Part shown: positions 35,281-46,830 of the stretch, piece after piece
Numbering within the stretch: the stretch's first letter is position 1
Layout: the number at the start of each line of letters is the position of its first letter
Assembly: GCA_964036295.1 (NCBI GenBank)
Contig: OZ038467.1
Location: 21,518,170 to 21,582,169, forward strand
Length of the DNA: 64,000 bases
Direction of reading: 5' to 3'
Source of the DNA: Plumapathes pennacea
Taxonomy: Eukaryota; Cnidaria; Anthozoa; Antipatharia; Myriopathidae
Program-made: the position numbers and the translations under genes
Notes under the pieces: model-generated
The model's input: only the letters and a program-made list of their open reading frames with translations
The model's database searches: none
What the model was told of the DNA's origin: nothing

Positions 35281-36358
35281 TAGTCCTTCATTTCAGCAAG
35301 GCCCTGTAAAACCCAGAAGTTATTAGTTTGATTGCACATTAAATCGATTCGGCCGAGTTTAGACATCATCACGCATTTGTCCGTCAAAACGTTTTCAGGA
35401 TATATTTGCATGCCTTTTACGGGTTCCGAACTGAACTTCACCTTGTCTGGCACGGAGTCATGAGCCGGCCGTGTGTTCGCGTAAGGCAGCGGAGTCCCGC
35501 GACAGTGAAAGACAATTGGAACCTTGCGGAGGAAGGAACGCGACAATAAAATTTAAGAGTACATTATTTTAAAGCTATTCCAGAATAACACTATGCGAAA
35601 AAGACGCAAGCTAGATGTGTTCTTTTGGGTGACATTCCTATTCCGATCATTCCGCCCCGAACTGTGGAATAAACAAAATCATTCCAAAACCGATTATGCC
35701 GCGTCCTATAAACGCCTTGATAATCGCAAGTACAGTAGTATCGGTGAACTATTTGTACAAATCAATCCGTTGCGGATTATTTATTTTTGGTTACTAATAC
35801 TTACAGGGATGTGAGTACGGTAGTGCGAGTACAATATTAAGGTACAATGACACTTGAATACGAACCTCCTCAATTTTCATCACTGAAGCAATTCCTGCAG
35901 AATCTCGGTACTTGAGACGGCTGGTCGATTCACAGTCTTCCGCTGGAAAACGATACTGCTGGCTCATGCTCCCGACCTTGTTTGTCATTGGCTCCCACAA
36001 TGCAAGAGACGGAGTTCTCCCAGTCCTGTCATATAACATCACGTGATAAGAATGCGTCATAGGATTGTGCAGTGCTGATTGGTTTTCCATCCATGAGTGC
36101 TGGTTTTTCTGTTTTCGCTGTTCATGTGAACGTGTCGAGTCGTAAAACTTTCGAAAAACTGCACCGTAGTTTTTTTGACTCCTGTGCGAGGCTGTACTTG
36201 AGAGTGGACTGAACTCGTTCTTGTTGGATTTTTGTCTCTCTTAATTCTTGTTTTTGGAACTGTTTCCTTCCAAGATAACGTCTTGTGTGTCGCTGGATGG
36301 TCTCCACTGCTCTGCGCATAGTTTGGTATTTCGTTCTTAAAAGCCAGCACCGCAGCAA
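35281..36358 (-). CDS. IQ-motif protein with a homopolymer frameshift
   Basis: Reading from 36319 (first ATG, MRRAVETIQRHTRRYLGRKQ) gives one IQ calmodulin-binding motif in a basic helix. The frame fails at a run of seven A (36167-36173 on the plus strand as T). With six A it would continue NYGAVFRKFYDSTRSHEQRK and then MTHSYHVMLYDRTGRTPSLA and YRFPAEDCESTSRLKY to about 35866. A last piece at 35281-35520 (PVKGMQIYPENVLTDKCVMM, ending EMKD and TAA) is probably the terminal exon or exons. The layout of IQ motif plus short Tyr/Arg-rich repeats resembles small axonemal proteins, but I cannot name the family. A single-base homopolymer error is the simplest reason for the break. Confidence 0.5.
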
Positions 36359-36359
36359 C

Positions 36360-37330
36360 GTAAACGGAATTGGTTCAGACCAATACTAGTGTTCTTGTCC
36401 TTTTCTTTGAGTTTGCCATACAACACGCCATTACGAGATACTTGTTCATACTTGTTGTCTCTGTGTAACGAGGTCTTTGGGGAATTAGCTCTTACGGGAA
36501 GGACAACGAGGAAATACGTTCGTGACGTCACTTCCGTTGGTCAGCGTTCAATGCCATGGTTACCTAACTTCTCATAATTGGAGGTAAAATTTTACATCGT
36601 GTGTAAGCCTTGTTTTTCTTGTGCACAACTTGTGTTATAGAAAATGCCTTGAACTAACTTACAATTTAGTATGGAGTCCTAGTATCGAGTACTTGGCGAA
36701 GTTTTGAGGTTTTACGAGCGTTACATTTAACTACAAAATCTGCACTTGAATCCACGGTTTAGTGCAATAACCGCTGACTCAAAATCAAGGTGATCGCGCG
36801 GGCGAAAAAACGTGTTTCCGCGGTGTCTACGGGAGTGCTTTGCTACGGTGGGGGATCTTTTACTATATTGAGTAAATCATGACTAACGATTGAGACTCCT
36901 TGCCGTTGTATTTCGGTCCGAAGACCTTCATCAACTGACTTGCGGGCAAAACTCTACGTCACTGCCCATTTGGGGCTGATTTACTAAGAGATAGCGTTCG
37001 TTTCGGGGTAGGGGAAATAACTACAACCTGGTGACTGCTAACCTTTCTTTCTAACAAAATACACCTCGGAGAATTGTTAACAAGCATTGCAAAACATCCA
37101 ATTTTATTTACACTATACACACAGCTGATAAGATGAATCATTAGCTACTCATCAAAGGCTAGCATGTTTAATTATGTACAATAACGAAATAGTGCTCAGA
37201 AAGAAAATTGCTGATTATTCTTTTGAACACAATATTCGTTACCTTGCTACAATGTATGCTGGTAACGAGAAAATACAAGCATGATTTTTCCGAAATATAA
37301 GCTGGTTTCCGTTTTCTTGAGACACGATGG
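36360..37330. other. Spacer / 5' side of the IQ gene
   Basis: No further supported exon. Upstream minus frames give KYEQVSRNGVLYGKLKEKDK, which could be a further exon but has no clear borders. Confidence 0.4.
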
Positions 37331-37339
37331 TAATGTCGT

Positions 37340-40300
37340 TTAATCTCGACCAAAGAAAAAGCTAATCAGTATATTAGCCTGGCAGTCAAAAAATTCGTCG
37401 TCCTGGGCTTCCTCCTGAAACGGCAGAGTAAGAAGTCAAATTGACCGTCAGTAATAGCGGTAAAGTAGGACTAATTCAAAATGTCAGACGCAGCTAAGTC
37501 TGCAAGTTTCCTCATGACCAAATTCTTCTTGACGTAAATTTAAAATTATTGGATGACTGAAAATTTTGACTACCGGGCCAATATCTTGATTAGCTTTTTT
37601 CTGAGAAAAAACTGATCAAGATATTGGCCCGGTAGTCAAAATATTCATCGTCTTGGGCTTCCTCCTGAAGCGGCAGAGTAAGAAGTCAAATTGACCGTCA
37701 GTAATAGCGGTAAAGTAGGACTAATTCAAAATGTCGGACGCCGCTAAGTCTGCAAGTTTGGTCCTGACCAAATTCTTCTTGACATAAATTTAAAATTATT
37801 GGATGACTCAATAGCTAATCGTCAGTATATCTCTATTTTAATGACCACTGAAATTTTTACACAGTGTGTTCTGATAATCTGAATGTACGAAAATCTCCCC
37901 GACCGCAGAAGAAGACGACCAAAGCGAAAACAACAAAAACAAACTAACTAACTAAAAACAGAAGGAGGAAAACATGCGGAAATGAAAACAGATAGAAAAT
38001 GAATGTAGTAGCCGAGCAAGAAGTGCAAGGGGCCAACAAAGTGATAACGGATGAAAGGAGATAGTGATGCAAAAAACGCAAAACTACAGACAAACATATG
38101 ACGTTACCTCAGACACCACGGGATCAGAAGCTTGAGTGTCCTGAGCAAGGTCACCCAGTTGCGGCTCAACTTTGGAGTCGGCAATTTCATTTTTCCGCGC
38201 ATCGTTTACAACATCTTCATATTTCTCATGCACGCCTTGGGGCTCGGGTTCAGGGTCGGAGACATTCTCCTCCTGAAAAACATAAAACATCCAGAGAACG
38301 TCAGTGTAAATGTTCTATGCATGTGTGTTCGCTTGAACAAACTTGGATCAGCCGGCTACATCTCGATTTTGTCTAAATGTCAATATTACTATTCTTACCC
38401 GTGCCAGACTTCGGTTTTGTTGAAGCTCCAAAAAGTTTGCCTCAACTTTTGCTAAACGCTTTACAAGTTGTTCTAGTTCCTCGGCACTTGCCGTCAGTTC
38501 GTCCTGTCGAAGCATACGTAACACATAATCACATTCAACTCATGCACAACACGTGTTTGGCCCATCTTTTTCTAAAATTCGCCACGGTTCTTCACTTCAG
38601 GAGGATCCGACGGCAACGGACTCAAAACTACAACCCTGGCCAAAAGTATGTGGGACACTCTGAAAAGATGCTATTTTTCAACATTATTCTTTTTTTAAAA
38701 AACGGAAGCGTTAACCTTCCCCCTCCCCCTCTCCCAAAGGGAGTGCACTTTAAGCACATTCAGTTAACAATGTCAGGGGGGAGGGGTGGGAAGAGGGAAA
38801 GTGTCATAATTTTTTGATCAAAGGCGTGTGTGTCCCACGACTTTTGGCCAGGATTGTCTCTGTAACGCGAGTTACTAAAATATGCCATCACTTCTAAAGG
38901 ATTTTATGTATTGAAAACTTTGATCAGCCGGCTAGAACTCGGTTTTGTCTAATTGTCAAGATTACTATTCTTACCTGTGCCAGACTTCGGTTCCGTTCAA
39001 CCTCCAAATAGATGGCCTCAACTTGTGTAAAATGGTGCTCAAGTTGTTCTAGCTCTTCGGCTTTTGCCGTCAGTTCGTCCTGTCGAAACATACGTAACAT
39101 ATAATCACATTCAACTCATGCACAACATGTGTTCGGCCCTTCTTTTGCTAAAGTTTGCCACGGTTCTACACTTTAGGAGGATCTGACGGCCACGGACTCA
39201 AAACTAGAGTCTAGATTCGCGTCCATTGTCGTTATTTCCTCCTGTTAAAGCATACATGAAGTACAGTTGTATTTGACTCAAGCACAACACGTGTCCTCGG
39301 ATTGCACTATTTAGACCTATTCCTTCTGAGAAGGAGCGATTTGACTTTCATTCTCATTCTCTCTTTAGACCTCATCATCAGATTCTTAATTGTACGTATT
39401 CTTCTTGAACATTTGAAACAAACAGTGTGTATTATGAGTTCAATGGTGAAATGGTGTATATTCTATTTGTTTAAAAGTGAGTGACAACTGCGACTGACCT
39501 TGATTTTACTCATCTGATAATTGAGTTTTTCTTGAAGTTCTTCACAATAGTGCATAGCACCCTGAATGTTTTGCACCTTTATCAAAAGAGATTAAGAAAT
39601 TATAAACGAGAACTCAGAGGTGTAAAAATCAATTTCACCTAAGGGCCTCTTCATATGAGCCCGGTTGACCGGACCAACTCGGTTATCGAGATCTCGCCCT
39701 CCCACTATTTCCTTTGTAAAAATTCCGATGTGTTCATATGAGAGGGCGGGCTAGACCGGTTACCGAGATCTCGGTCTTTGCCACCGGGATCTCGGTTAAC
39801 TGAGCTGGCCCGTTTCTCATATGAACACTCCAGCCCGGTTAACCGGGATGTAACTGTTTCAATTAGGCAAGTTTGAAATGTGCTTGCTTCTTAATTTGGC
39901 ATTAGTGGAAGTATTGGCAAAAACTTTTGCATTATAGACACTCTATCTCGGTTACCCGGGCCGAAATTTCCCATATGAACACACGACCGGGCTCATTTGA
40001 TGAGGCCCTAAGTCAAGCAATTTACTATTAGAAAATTTGGATCTGTAATCTTAGGTGCGTTTTCATTTCCAAGCCAACAGCAATTCGCGGATACGTACCT
40101 CAAACTTAGCACCGGATTTGCCGCGTTCCGCCATGTTGTTCAATTGTTGATCTGTTTTGGCGGCGCACTTTGTCCTAAAACAAATCAGGTTGGACATTTA
40201 TTATGGATTCAATAGAAAATTATATCCTTCTTTGGGTACTCTTCAGCTATCGCAAGAATTGATGGTTCAATCACCTTAATCTGACAAAGCTGTCAGAAGC

Positions 40301-42817
40301 CGAGTCTCTATATGACATATTTCTATAAGAAACCTAAGAATTACTCTTGGGATTGAAGGATTAACTAGCTTGAGAAGTGAGACTACTCCATGTAGATTAC
40401 TCCATGTAGATTACTAATACAAACTTCTTGTTATACGTAATCACGTGAAAAAACCGCACAGTGACGTGCAAATAACCCCATAATATCCAGCCGTATTGGA
40501 GTCAATAACATACGAGTGAATTAACAATGTGTTGGTCATACAAGTACTTAATTACCGAAGATTGTTTTTACATCTTAAAGTAGAAGCATTGTTAAGCACG
40601 ATATAGTAACGTTTTCAAAACAATTACACACCGACAGACAAGTCAATAAGCGTAATTCCCAAGGTGTTTTGTATTATATACGGTCTCTTCCTTAAAACAT
40701 TTTCAGACTTTATACTTACGTGGTGTTCCCCTCTAAATATGGTACCAGTGCAAGGGCTAGTTTCTCATCTTGAATGTCTGAGCGTGGTTGAGGAATGCCA
40801 TGAGATCCAATGTCCCATACACTCGATGGTAATGATGACTCATTCAATTTGTGTCCTTGCTGTGGATTTTCTATCTTCTTTGGCAAGGATGTTCGAGAAA
40901 CTGAACTTGTTGTCGGAACCTTTAGATGCAGCCGCTTGCAAGGCAGGGGATACAGTACATCTGCCGTCAAAGGGAAGAATGATTGAGAGGCTGATGGCCC
41001 GATTTCCAACTCACGGAGGATTTGGAAGTCTGAGTTAGACGGCGATGTGTTAGAAGACCTGATGTCCCGAACACTCGACGGTGGTGATAAGCAGGAAGGA
41101 CTTAATAACACGGATTGTGACGTGTGTTCAGTTGGTGGTGATTTCCTATCTTCTAGAGCACGAACGCCCCACAAATTATATGCGGCAGATCCCTTGTTCA
41201 AGTCTGGAGTTGTGTCTTTTGATGAAAAACGAGAAGAAACAACGTTCAAGACATGGGGCGCAATTTCTTCGGCTTGGTCAACATCTACTTGTGAGACCTG
41301 CGCGCCCACATTCTGACAAATGGCCAGGGGACCAGACTGAGACGAAGATTCGTCAGATAAGCTGTCACCTAATGCACTCGACGGTGGCGTTATTACACGG
41401 CGGCGTAACATCACAGTCTCTGAGACTACATCAACCGTGGTCTCTACGTCCGTACCATTGCTGGAGACCTCCTGTGTTGTGGTTATTTTCTGCAAGGTTC
41501 TGGTCACTCCGGTAGGAGTGGAAACAATTTCAGCAGTCAGAGTCGTCTGCTTTGTAGATGTTTTAGTAGCTTGCGATGATCCGTCGTGACTCGAAGTGGA
41601 CTCGGTGTACATGGCAGTGTAAGAGCTGTACGCTGTTGGTATCTGAGCACCCTGAGGCGGAGGCACACCCCAGCTGTATGTTGGGACGTACATGGCTGGG
41701 TAACCTGGCGGAGTAAACGCCTGTGGGACTGGAACAAGACGTACATACACGACGCGTACATTGAGTGGTGTGCCAAACTTCTCGCCTATTCTCTTATCCT
41801 GTTGCACGTCAAATACGGGTTCTTCAGCTGCTTGTGGACATTCATGACGTCAGCAGTTGGCATGATGACACGACCTTCTCTTTTGGCTCCTTTTATCATC
41901 CTTACACTTAAGTATGGTATGTAAGGTCTCGCAGTTTCAACAAGGCTTTGGCTCGGCATTGCATTGTTGGCACGCAACATCTGCTTGAGGAAAGAGCTCA
42001 CACACGAGCCTTGGGTCGTTCTGGGTTTCTTCGAGGGGATGACGAACGGATTGGTAATGATATTCACAGTCACTGGGAGGGATGGTTGTGCAGCCATCGG
42101 CCCGATGTCTAGTTTGTTGAGAATATCGATGGTCGAACTTGGAGGAGGTGTATCTGGGGAACTAATATCCCAGACACTTGATGGTGGTGAAGATGCGCCC
42201 GGACTAACATCTGAATCAAGCTCAGTTGGTGCGGCTCTGTTGCTTGTATTCCAGATGCTTGCATTTGGAGAGAATTCTTGGCAGTTGACCTTGGCGTCTG
42301 ACTTGACAGTTGCTGCGCCTGAAAGTCGACGAAATACATTACCGCGAAAAACTGGGGGTGGTCCACATTGACGTGGAGGGACGATCATGGCACCTGGCAG
42401 TGGAACTCCGTAACGAGGCAATGGACGGATTTTCTCAACACTGTCTGTGTTTGAAACTCCTGAACGTACGGTTTGCTGCGGAGAATCTGTCTTGGCACCT
42501 GACATCGATGCTTCGTCTGGCGCAGGGCCACATTGGTACGCCTGTGGGGGTGGTGATGCGGCTGCTGCTGAATAATATCCCATCGGTCCATGCGCGACTG
42601 AGCTTAGTGGATTCGGTACCACAACATTTGGAGGTGGGAAACCGACCGTTCCATGTGCGTTCGGGGCTGTCATGTGCGGCAGTGGAATGGCAGTGTGGGG
42701 AACAGACGCCGTGTTAGACGTAGGAATTACGACTCTTGGAGCCGCCGTGGGATCCGCTTGAACTGGAGGGCTAATTCCGACAGCCTCGTTTATATATGGC
42801 ACTGGATCAGTGTCCAT
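37340..42817 (-). CDS. Multi-exon gene: repeat-motif N-part, coiled-coil exons, alternative last exons
   Basis: The large exon (42817 to 40720) starts at an ATG (MDTDPVPYINEAV). It carries three copies of a motif like SPPSSVWDISSPDTPPPSS followed by D-I-L-x-x-L-D-I-G-P, in a Pro/Ser/Thr-rich protein. A frame change is needed near 41786-41850, where two long frames overlap by about 60 bp. Then come exons 40099-40174 (joined in phase through a split Thr codon), 39499-39576, 38975-39079, 38399-38503 and 38108-38272, all phase 0. Two of these are 105-bp paralogues: DELTAKAEELEQLEHHFTQV and DELTASAEELEQLVKRLAKV, heptad coiled coil. Last exon: either 37590-37664 (EEAQDDEYFDYRANILIS...) or its duplicate 37340-37414 (EEAQDDEFFDCQANILIS...), each 75 bp with its own stop. 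Family not recognised. The coiled coil suggests oligomerisation. Confidence 0.7.
37380..37806. repeat. Tandem duplication of a terminal exon with its intron side
   Basis: 37380-37560 and 37640-37806 are direct repeats of about 175 bp (shared AGAGTAAGAAGTCAAATTGA and GTAATAGCGGTAAAGTAGGA). Between them GACTACCGGGCCAATATCTT and its reverse complement form a hairpin that covers the end of the second exon copy. Confidence 0.9.
38632..38856. mobile_element. MITE in an intron
   Basis: CCCTGGCCAAAAGTATGTGGG at the left and its diverged reverse complement (CCCACGACTTTTGGCCAGGA) at the right bound about 225 bp. It has an internal GGGAG/CTCCC inversion and is non-coding. Confidence 0.85.
39235..39300. 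repeat. Remnant of a third exon-duplication unit
   Basis: CCTGTTAAAGCATACATGAA and CAAGCACAACACGTGTCCTC match the intron side of the 38503 and 39079 exons. The exon itself is not recognisable here. It marks a decayed third unit of the tandem array. Confidence 0.6.
39640..40011. mobile_element. MITE with AGGGCCTC termini
   Basis: AGGGCCTCTTCATATGAGCC at the left and GGGCTCATTTGATGAGGCCCT at the right. The interior is a nested set of CCGGTTAACCGAGATCTCGG-like palindromes and repeated CATATGA words. About 370 bp, inside an intron. Confidence 0.9.
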
Positions 42818-42886
42818 TGCTTATCAGCAGTGCGCAGACACTGATGAGTCAACTTATTGGGTCTTGTTGAACTGTTAGAATGATCT

Positions 42887-43860
42887 GCTGAAAGAAGGTA
42901 GACGAAAAAATAACATTAAGTTTGAATCAGATCATTTATTCTTATTGTTGTTACTATAAATTGTTACTATTTATTTTTTTATTTACAATGATATCTACGT
43001 TAACTTGTTTCAGTTGGGTTTGGAATTGAAGAATTTTTCGACCGGAGTTAAACTGCGTACTGTATAAAGGCAAGCTATTCCAGAGACTTTACCGGCAAGT
43101 TGAGTTTCGACAAATACTTTGCGGCATTCCGTAGTTTCGCTTTTCTAACAATATTATGAAATAACTATGATGCTACGCGCGCTCTGATTGGTTATAAAAC
43201 CATTTTATAAATAAGTACAAAGACATGAAAATGACGAATCCTAAGATCGAAAGACTGCGAGTTGTCCCCTACTTCAAAGATTCATGTATTACAGAAACTG
43301 CAGTCGGCTATTAGAGCAAATAGTGAAGCCGTGTGCAAATCATGTGCAATCAGTGAAGCAGCGTGAAAAATAGTTGTCCGAATATTGGATGAAATTTATC
43401 GGAAACCGAAAGGCAACAATTACAAAGTCAAAGAACAATCTCCAAAGTTTCTAACCTTTACACCTTCGTCTTTTGTGGCTCCTAACCAGTCACTAGATGG
43501 CCTTGATCACCAGAGTTACATACGAATAATTGTAGGTTTATAGTGATGAAGACCTAACAGTCTTGTCAATAAATCAATGGGTCGGTGTCTCGGCTGTCGG
43601 CTCGGTGGCACAAAAGCCGTCGAATCGACCCAATGGAGTTGACTGTCGTCCGGCAAAGTTTAAGTAATGCACAAGCAAAGCAAACAAATATACAAACTAC
43701 CTTCTTCAGCAGGATACTGCCGTTGTGCAGACATGTTTAAGTTGAGTGACTCCGTTGTCCTAAAGGTTGAAGCCTGACCACTCAAAACACTCTCTCCGGT
43801 TCTTTTGAATTCTTGACAAACAGCGAGACAAATGTCCGACATATTTCTTGTGAAACTCAT
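42887..43860 (-). CDS. Possible first exon of the same gene
   Basis: An exon at 43701-43860 starts with ATG (MSFTRNMSDICLAVCQEFKR) and ends at a GTAGTT donor. If spliced to the acceptor near 42887 it leaves phase 1 and reads DHSNSSTRPNKLTHQCLR to a stop, not into the MDTDPV frame. So it may be an upstream reading frame, a separate small gene, or evidence of another base error. Linkage to the large gene is uncertain. Confidence 0.35.
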
Positions 43861-44980
43861 CTTCGTTTAGCAAGCTTTCAACTTTTCCAAGTGAACGTGA
43901 TTGATGTTCCGTTTTCATTCATGGTCTGACTTGAGCAAGGTGGCGTGAAACACTTTCTGATTGGACGAGCGTGCGTTTTGACAAATTTCGGGAGAAACTT
44001 GAAATTGATCACTTTTAATGAATTGTTTTTCAGGTGATAAATGCTTCGTTCTTTTGTGAAAGCAATATGACACTCGTTTCCATGTCTTTGTACTATCATA
44101 CAAACATTTGGGATGTTGTGAGAACACCAGAAAAAGTTTAAAATCACTGGCCTAAGCGACTCGTGATTTTGAACATTTTTCGTGTTCTCCCAGCATTTCG
44201 CGCATTTATATCAAAGTACAAAGACATGGAAACTCGTGCAAAAAACAAACCACTGAACACAAAACTGCTGAAGGATAGCTAGTTAGAAAAATCCCGCACC
44301 GATTACGAGGGAGAAATTTTACATATAACAGAACGATCGTGGATAGAAAACTGAAAAAAGAACGAAAGCGCAAGGTTAAAACCCAGCTTGCCAAAACCTG
44401 TCCGAAAAATGAATGCTGGTATCTGTACTCGTTGACCTTTCAAGAAAACCACATTCTGGACAAAAATTTAAAGGATTGCAAAACTGAGAAGACGTAGAAA
44501 AGAAGGAAAAACGGGCCGTAAGCTATTGACAACTTCGATAGTTGCATTAACAAAAACTACCAGCGATAACGCTACAATGCCCTTATCTTACCTTTTCTGC
44601 TGTGATAGATTCTTGATCTTCTAGTTGAATCACGTTTTTCTCAAAGTTTTCTATCAATAGAAACTTGCACAACAATAATTGCAGCCAACAAGTGTTAGCT
44701 GCAACGCGCCTTGTGAAAATTTTCTCGCACTGTTTGCTGGAAATGACGTTTCGTTGCATCGACAATCGGGGCGCGCGCTACTGATGCGCATTCGATTGAG
44801 TGACGAATCAGGGCGCAGATATTTCTAACTGTCAGAAAAAGATGCGAGAGAACTGAAGAAGTTACCCAAAATAGGTGAGCTGCTAAATTACAACTACAGC
44901 GAGATAAAGATTTCGGACGACTGTAAGTTTCAAGTGTGAAGTGCTGCACGAGAAACCGACTGAGACCAGAATCAGCTGGG
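43861..44980. other. Spacer, nothing recognised
   Basis: Several minus frames of 60-90 codons have no splice or family support. 44206-44237 contains ATATCAAAGTACAAAGACATGG, a word also seen around 43205-43230 and 50785-50800, probably a repeat end. Confidence 0.4.
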
Positions 44981-45769
44981 GCAATCTCGTACCCAGACCC
45001 CCCGATGCCTTACGCGCATGCCCAACGAAATCAAAGGCTCTGGGAGAATCCATTTCAGGAAGTCCGCGATTCTCGGACTTCCGGTTTCTCTGCGCATGTT
45101 CGTGGGTTAATGGCAAGCCAGATTTATTTTTGTTTTTTGGCAGCTTTTATTGTTATGTATGGGGTTTGAAAGTGAATAAAACACCACTATATCGGTGAAC
45201 GTAAACATCAAGTTTTAAAAAGTCAGACCGTAGAAGACGTCGAGTCGCTCTCAGCTGGTTCTTTAGGGACAGAAATGTGCTTCAAAGTTGCCTGAAGACA
45301 AAATGTACCGATGGGAGGTTGCTTCAAACTTTGAAGTGCTTGATCGCGAAGGTCGCTTTTAACAACGACAACCGGGGCCAGAATTTGGTTGCAAAGCCAC
45401 CGTTGGATCAAGTTGCAATCTGGCGAACTGCTTCATCTTGTTATCTTCGCTGCCTTATGCAGATGCAATCAACTGGGTCCCCGCAAACTTCATCGCCGCT
45501 GTGAAAGTAGCCTGCGTAGCTGGCGGTCTCATTCGATGCGGTTGAACGGTGTTCACGGGCGCCATTTTGTACTGATGGCAGAAGGGAGACTGAGGTCAAG
45601 TGACAAAATTTCGGGGCGGGGAGAGGGGGGTGGGGGCGGGGGAAAAGACCGCCTGCCCGAAGACTGTGGGTTTTCGACTGGCTGCGTGCACCAGTGCACG
45701 CAGCATTCTGATTGGCTGAGAATAATAAACTGTCAATCAAGTGAGCGGCGTGAGAGAAACGCACAAGAG

Positions 45770-45925
45770 ATGGCGGATTTTGTGGAAGAAGCTTTGAAAA
45801 AGTTAAATCTAAGAGGTTGCGACTGTGAGATCGTCCTGAAAAAAGAACAGGAAACCGCCGTAAAAGATTTGTTGTCTAGGAAGGATGTTGCCGCCATTTT
45901 GCCGTTGGCTTTGAAAAAAGCCTAA
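45770..45925 (+). pseudogene. RecQ-like helicase start, truncated at Walker A
   Basis: The frame begins MADFVEEALKKLNLRGCDCE, continues with VLKKEQETAVKDLLSRKDV, and should next show the ATP-binding loop. RecQ-type helicases read roughly LPTGFGKS here, but this copy reads LPLALKKA and stops. So the start and the approach to motif I are kept while the catalytic domain is absent. It lies directly beside an inner inverted-repeat arm, with a GATTGGCTGAGAA promoter-like stretch in front. Non-functional fragment; family call is fairly sure, orthology is not. Confidence 0.65.
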
Positions 45926-46023
45926 TTTTTACTTTGTTCGTGCTTGCCAAGGAGCATTTAAACGGGCAGGTTAACTGGAAACGGTTTCGCGTCTGTTTTA
46001 CAAATACGCCACAGTCGGTGTAC

Positions 46024-46247
46024 TGCTTTGCCGAGAAAGCGTCCTTGATGTGTTCGTAGATTATGATGTGGATGACAGTTTCCAATATTCCAACGCATGA
46101 CGCCGTAAGTCCGCGATAAAACGCTCTCACTCCTTTGCTCTTGTGAGAGTCTCGTACGAGTTGTAAAGCGTTCATTCGTTTCCCTTTCCTGTTGTCGAGC
46201 TGTAGTCGGGTCTTGATAAACCACAGTGGGTTGGCGAAGGTGTGATT
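46024..46247 (-). pseudogene. SLC25A33/36-type mitochondrial carrier exon
   Basis: The frame reads FANPLWFIKTRLQLDNRKGK, a mitochondrial carrier signature (P-x-W-x-x-K-T-R), then FYRGLTASCVGILETVIHII and YEHIK, as in the pyrimidine nucleotide carriers SLC25A33/36 of the inner membrane. It ends at a weak GTAC donor. A TAA stands 10 bases upstream of the Phe-Ala codons, so this is an isolated exon-sized piece without a start. A possible second piece with SPLYCLK lies on the same strand at about 47340-47400. No complete carrier is present. Confidence 0.7.
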
Positions 46248-46830
46248 TTACAAACGAACAAAAGCAAGAGCTGCCGAAGCCATGTGACTGGAGCGAAATC
46301 CGTCTTCATGTGGTGACCCGAACGACTTATGATGTCTTTCGTTTTGTTTTCGTAATTTTAGTATACAGTTTTTTCGTAAATCAGCTCGCCATGGAAAGTT
46401 TGCTGTGAAAAACACATATCATGTATGAGATGGTGTGAGCAAATTTGACAACTGACAGCCCATTGCTGATTGGCCTGTCACAAGTGGGCGGATATCGAAA
46501 ACCCACAGTCTTCTGGCAGGCGGTCTTTTCCCCCGCCCCCACTCCCCTCCCCCCGCCCCGTAATTTTGTCACTTGACCTCAGTCTCCCTTCTGCCATCAG
46601 TACAAAATGGCGCCCGTGAACACCGTTCAACCGCATCGAATAAGACCGCCAGCTACGCAGGCTACTGTGAAAGTTCCGCCGTCGTTGGTGTAGTTCGGTT
46701 GTTTTGCGTTGTATTTGAAATAACCAATCAGGATCATCTAAAAATCGGATTCTCCCACAGCCTTTGATTTCGTCGGGCATGCGCGTAAGACATCGGAGGT
46801 CTGGGTACGAGATTGCAGGGTGGACACCGC

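Larger units (their letters stand above)
44985..46830. mobile_element. Nested inverted repeats enclosing gene fragments
   Basis: Outer arms: CTCGTACCCAGACC...GCGCATGCCCAACGAAATCA at 44987-45055 against its reverse complement at 46738-46825. Inner arms: 45511-45680 (GTAGCCTGCGTAGCTGGCGG to CTGTGGGTTTTCGA) against 46494-46667, about 170 bp with few differences. Inside are a helicase start on the plus strand and a mitochondrial carrier exon on the minus strand. It looks like a composite foldback element that has picked up host sequence, or two nearby insertions of the same repeat in opposite orientation. Confidence 0.7.

Noticed and set aside
37380..37806. CRISPR-like direct repeats
   Set aside because: Only two units of about 175 bp that contain a coding exon; a eukaryotic exon duplication explains them.
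40664..41515. Plus-strand frames of 89-144 codons as genes
   Set aside because: Antisense shadows of the large minus-strand exon that carries the repeated SVWDI motif.
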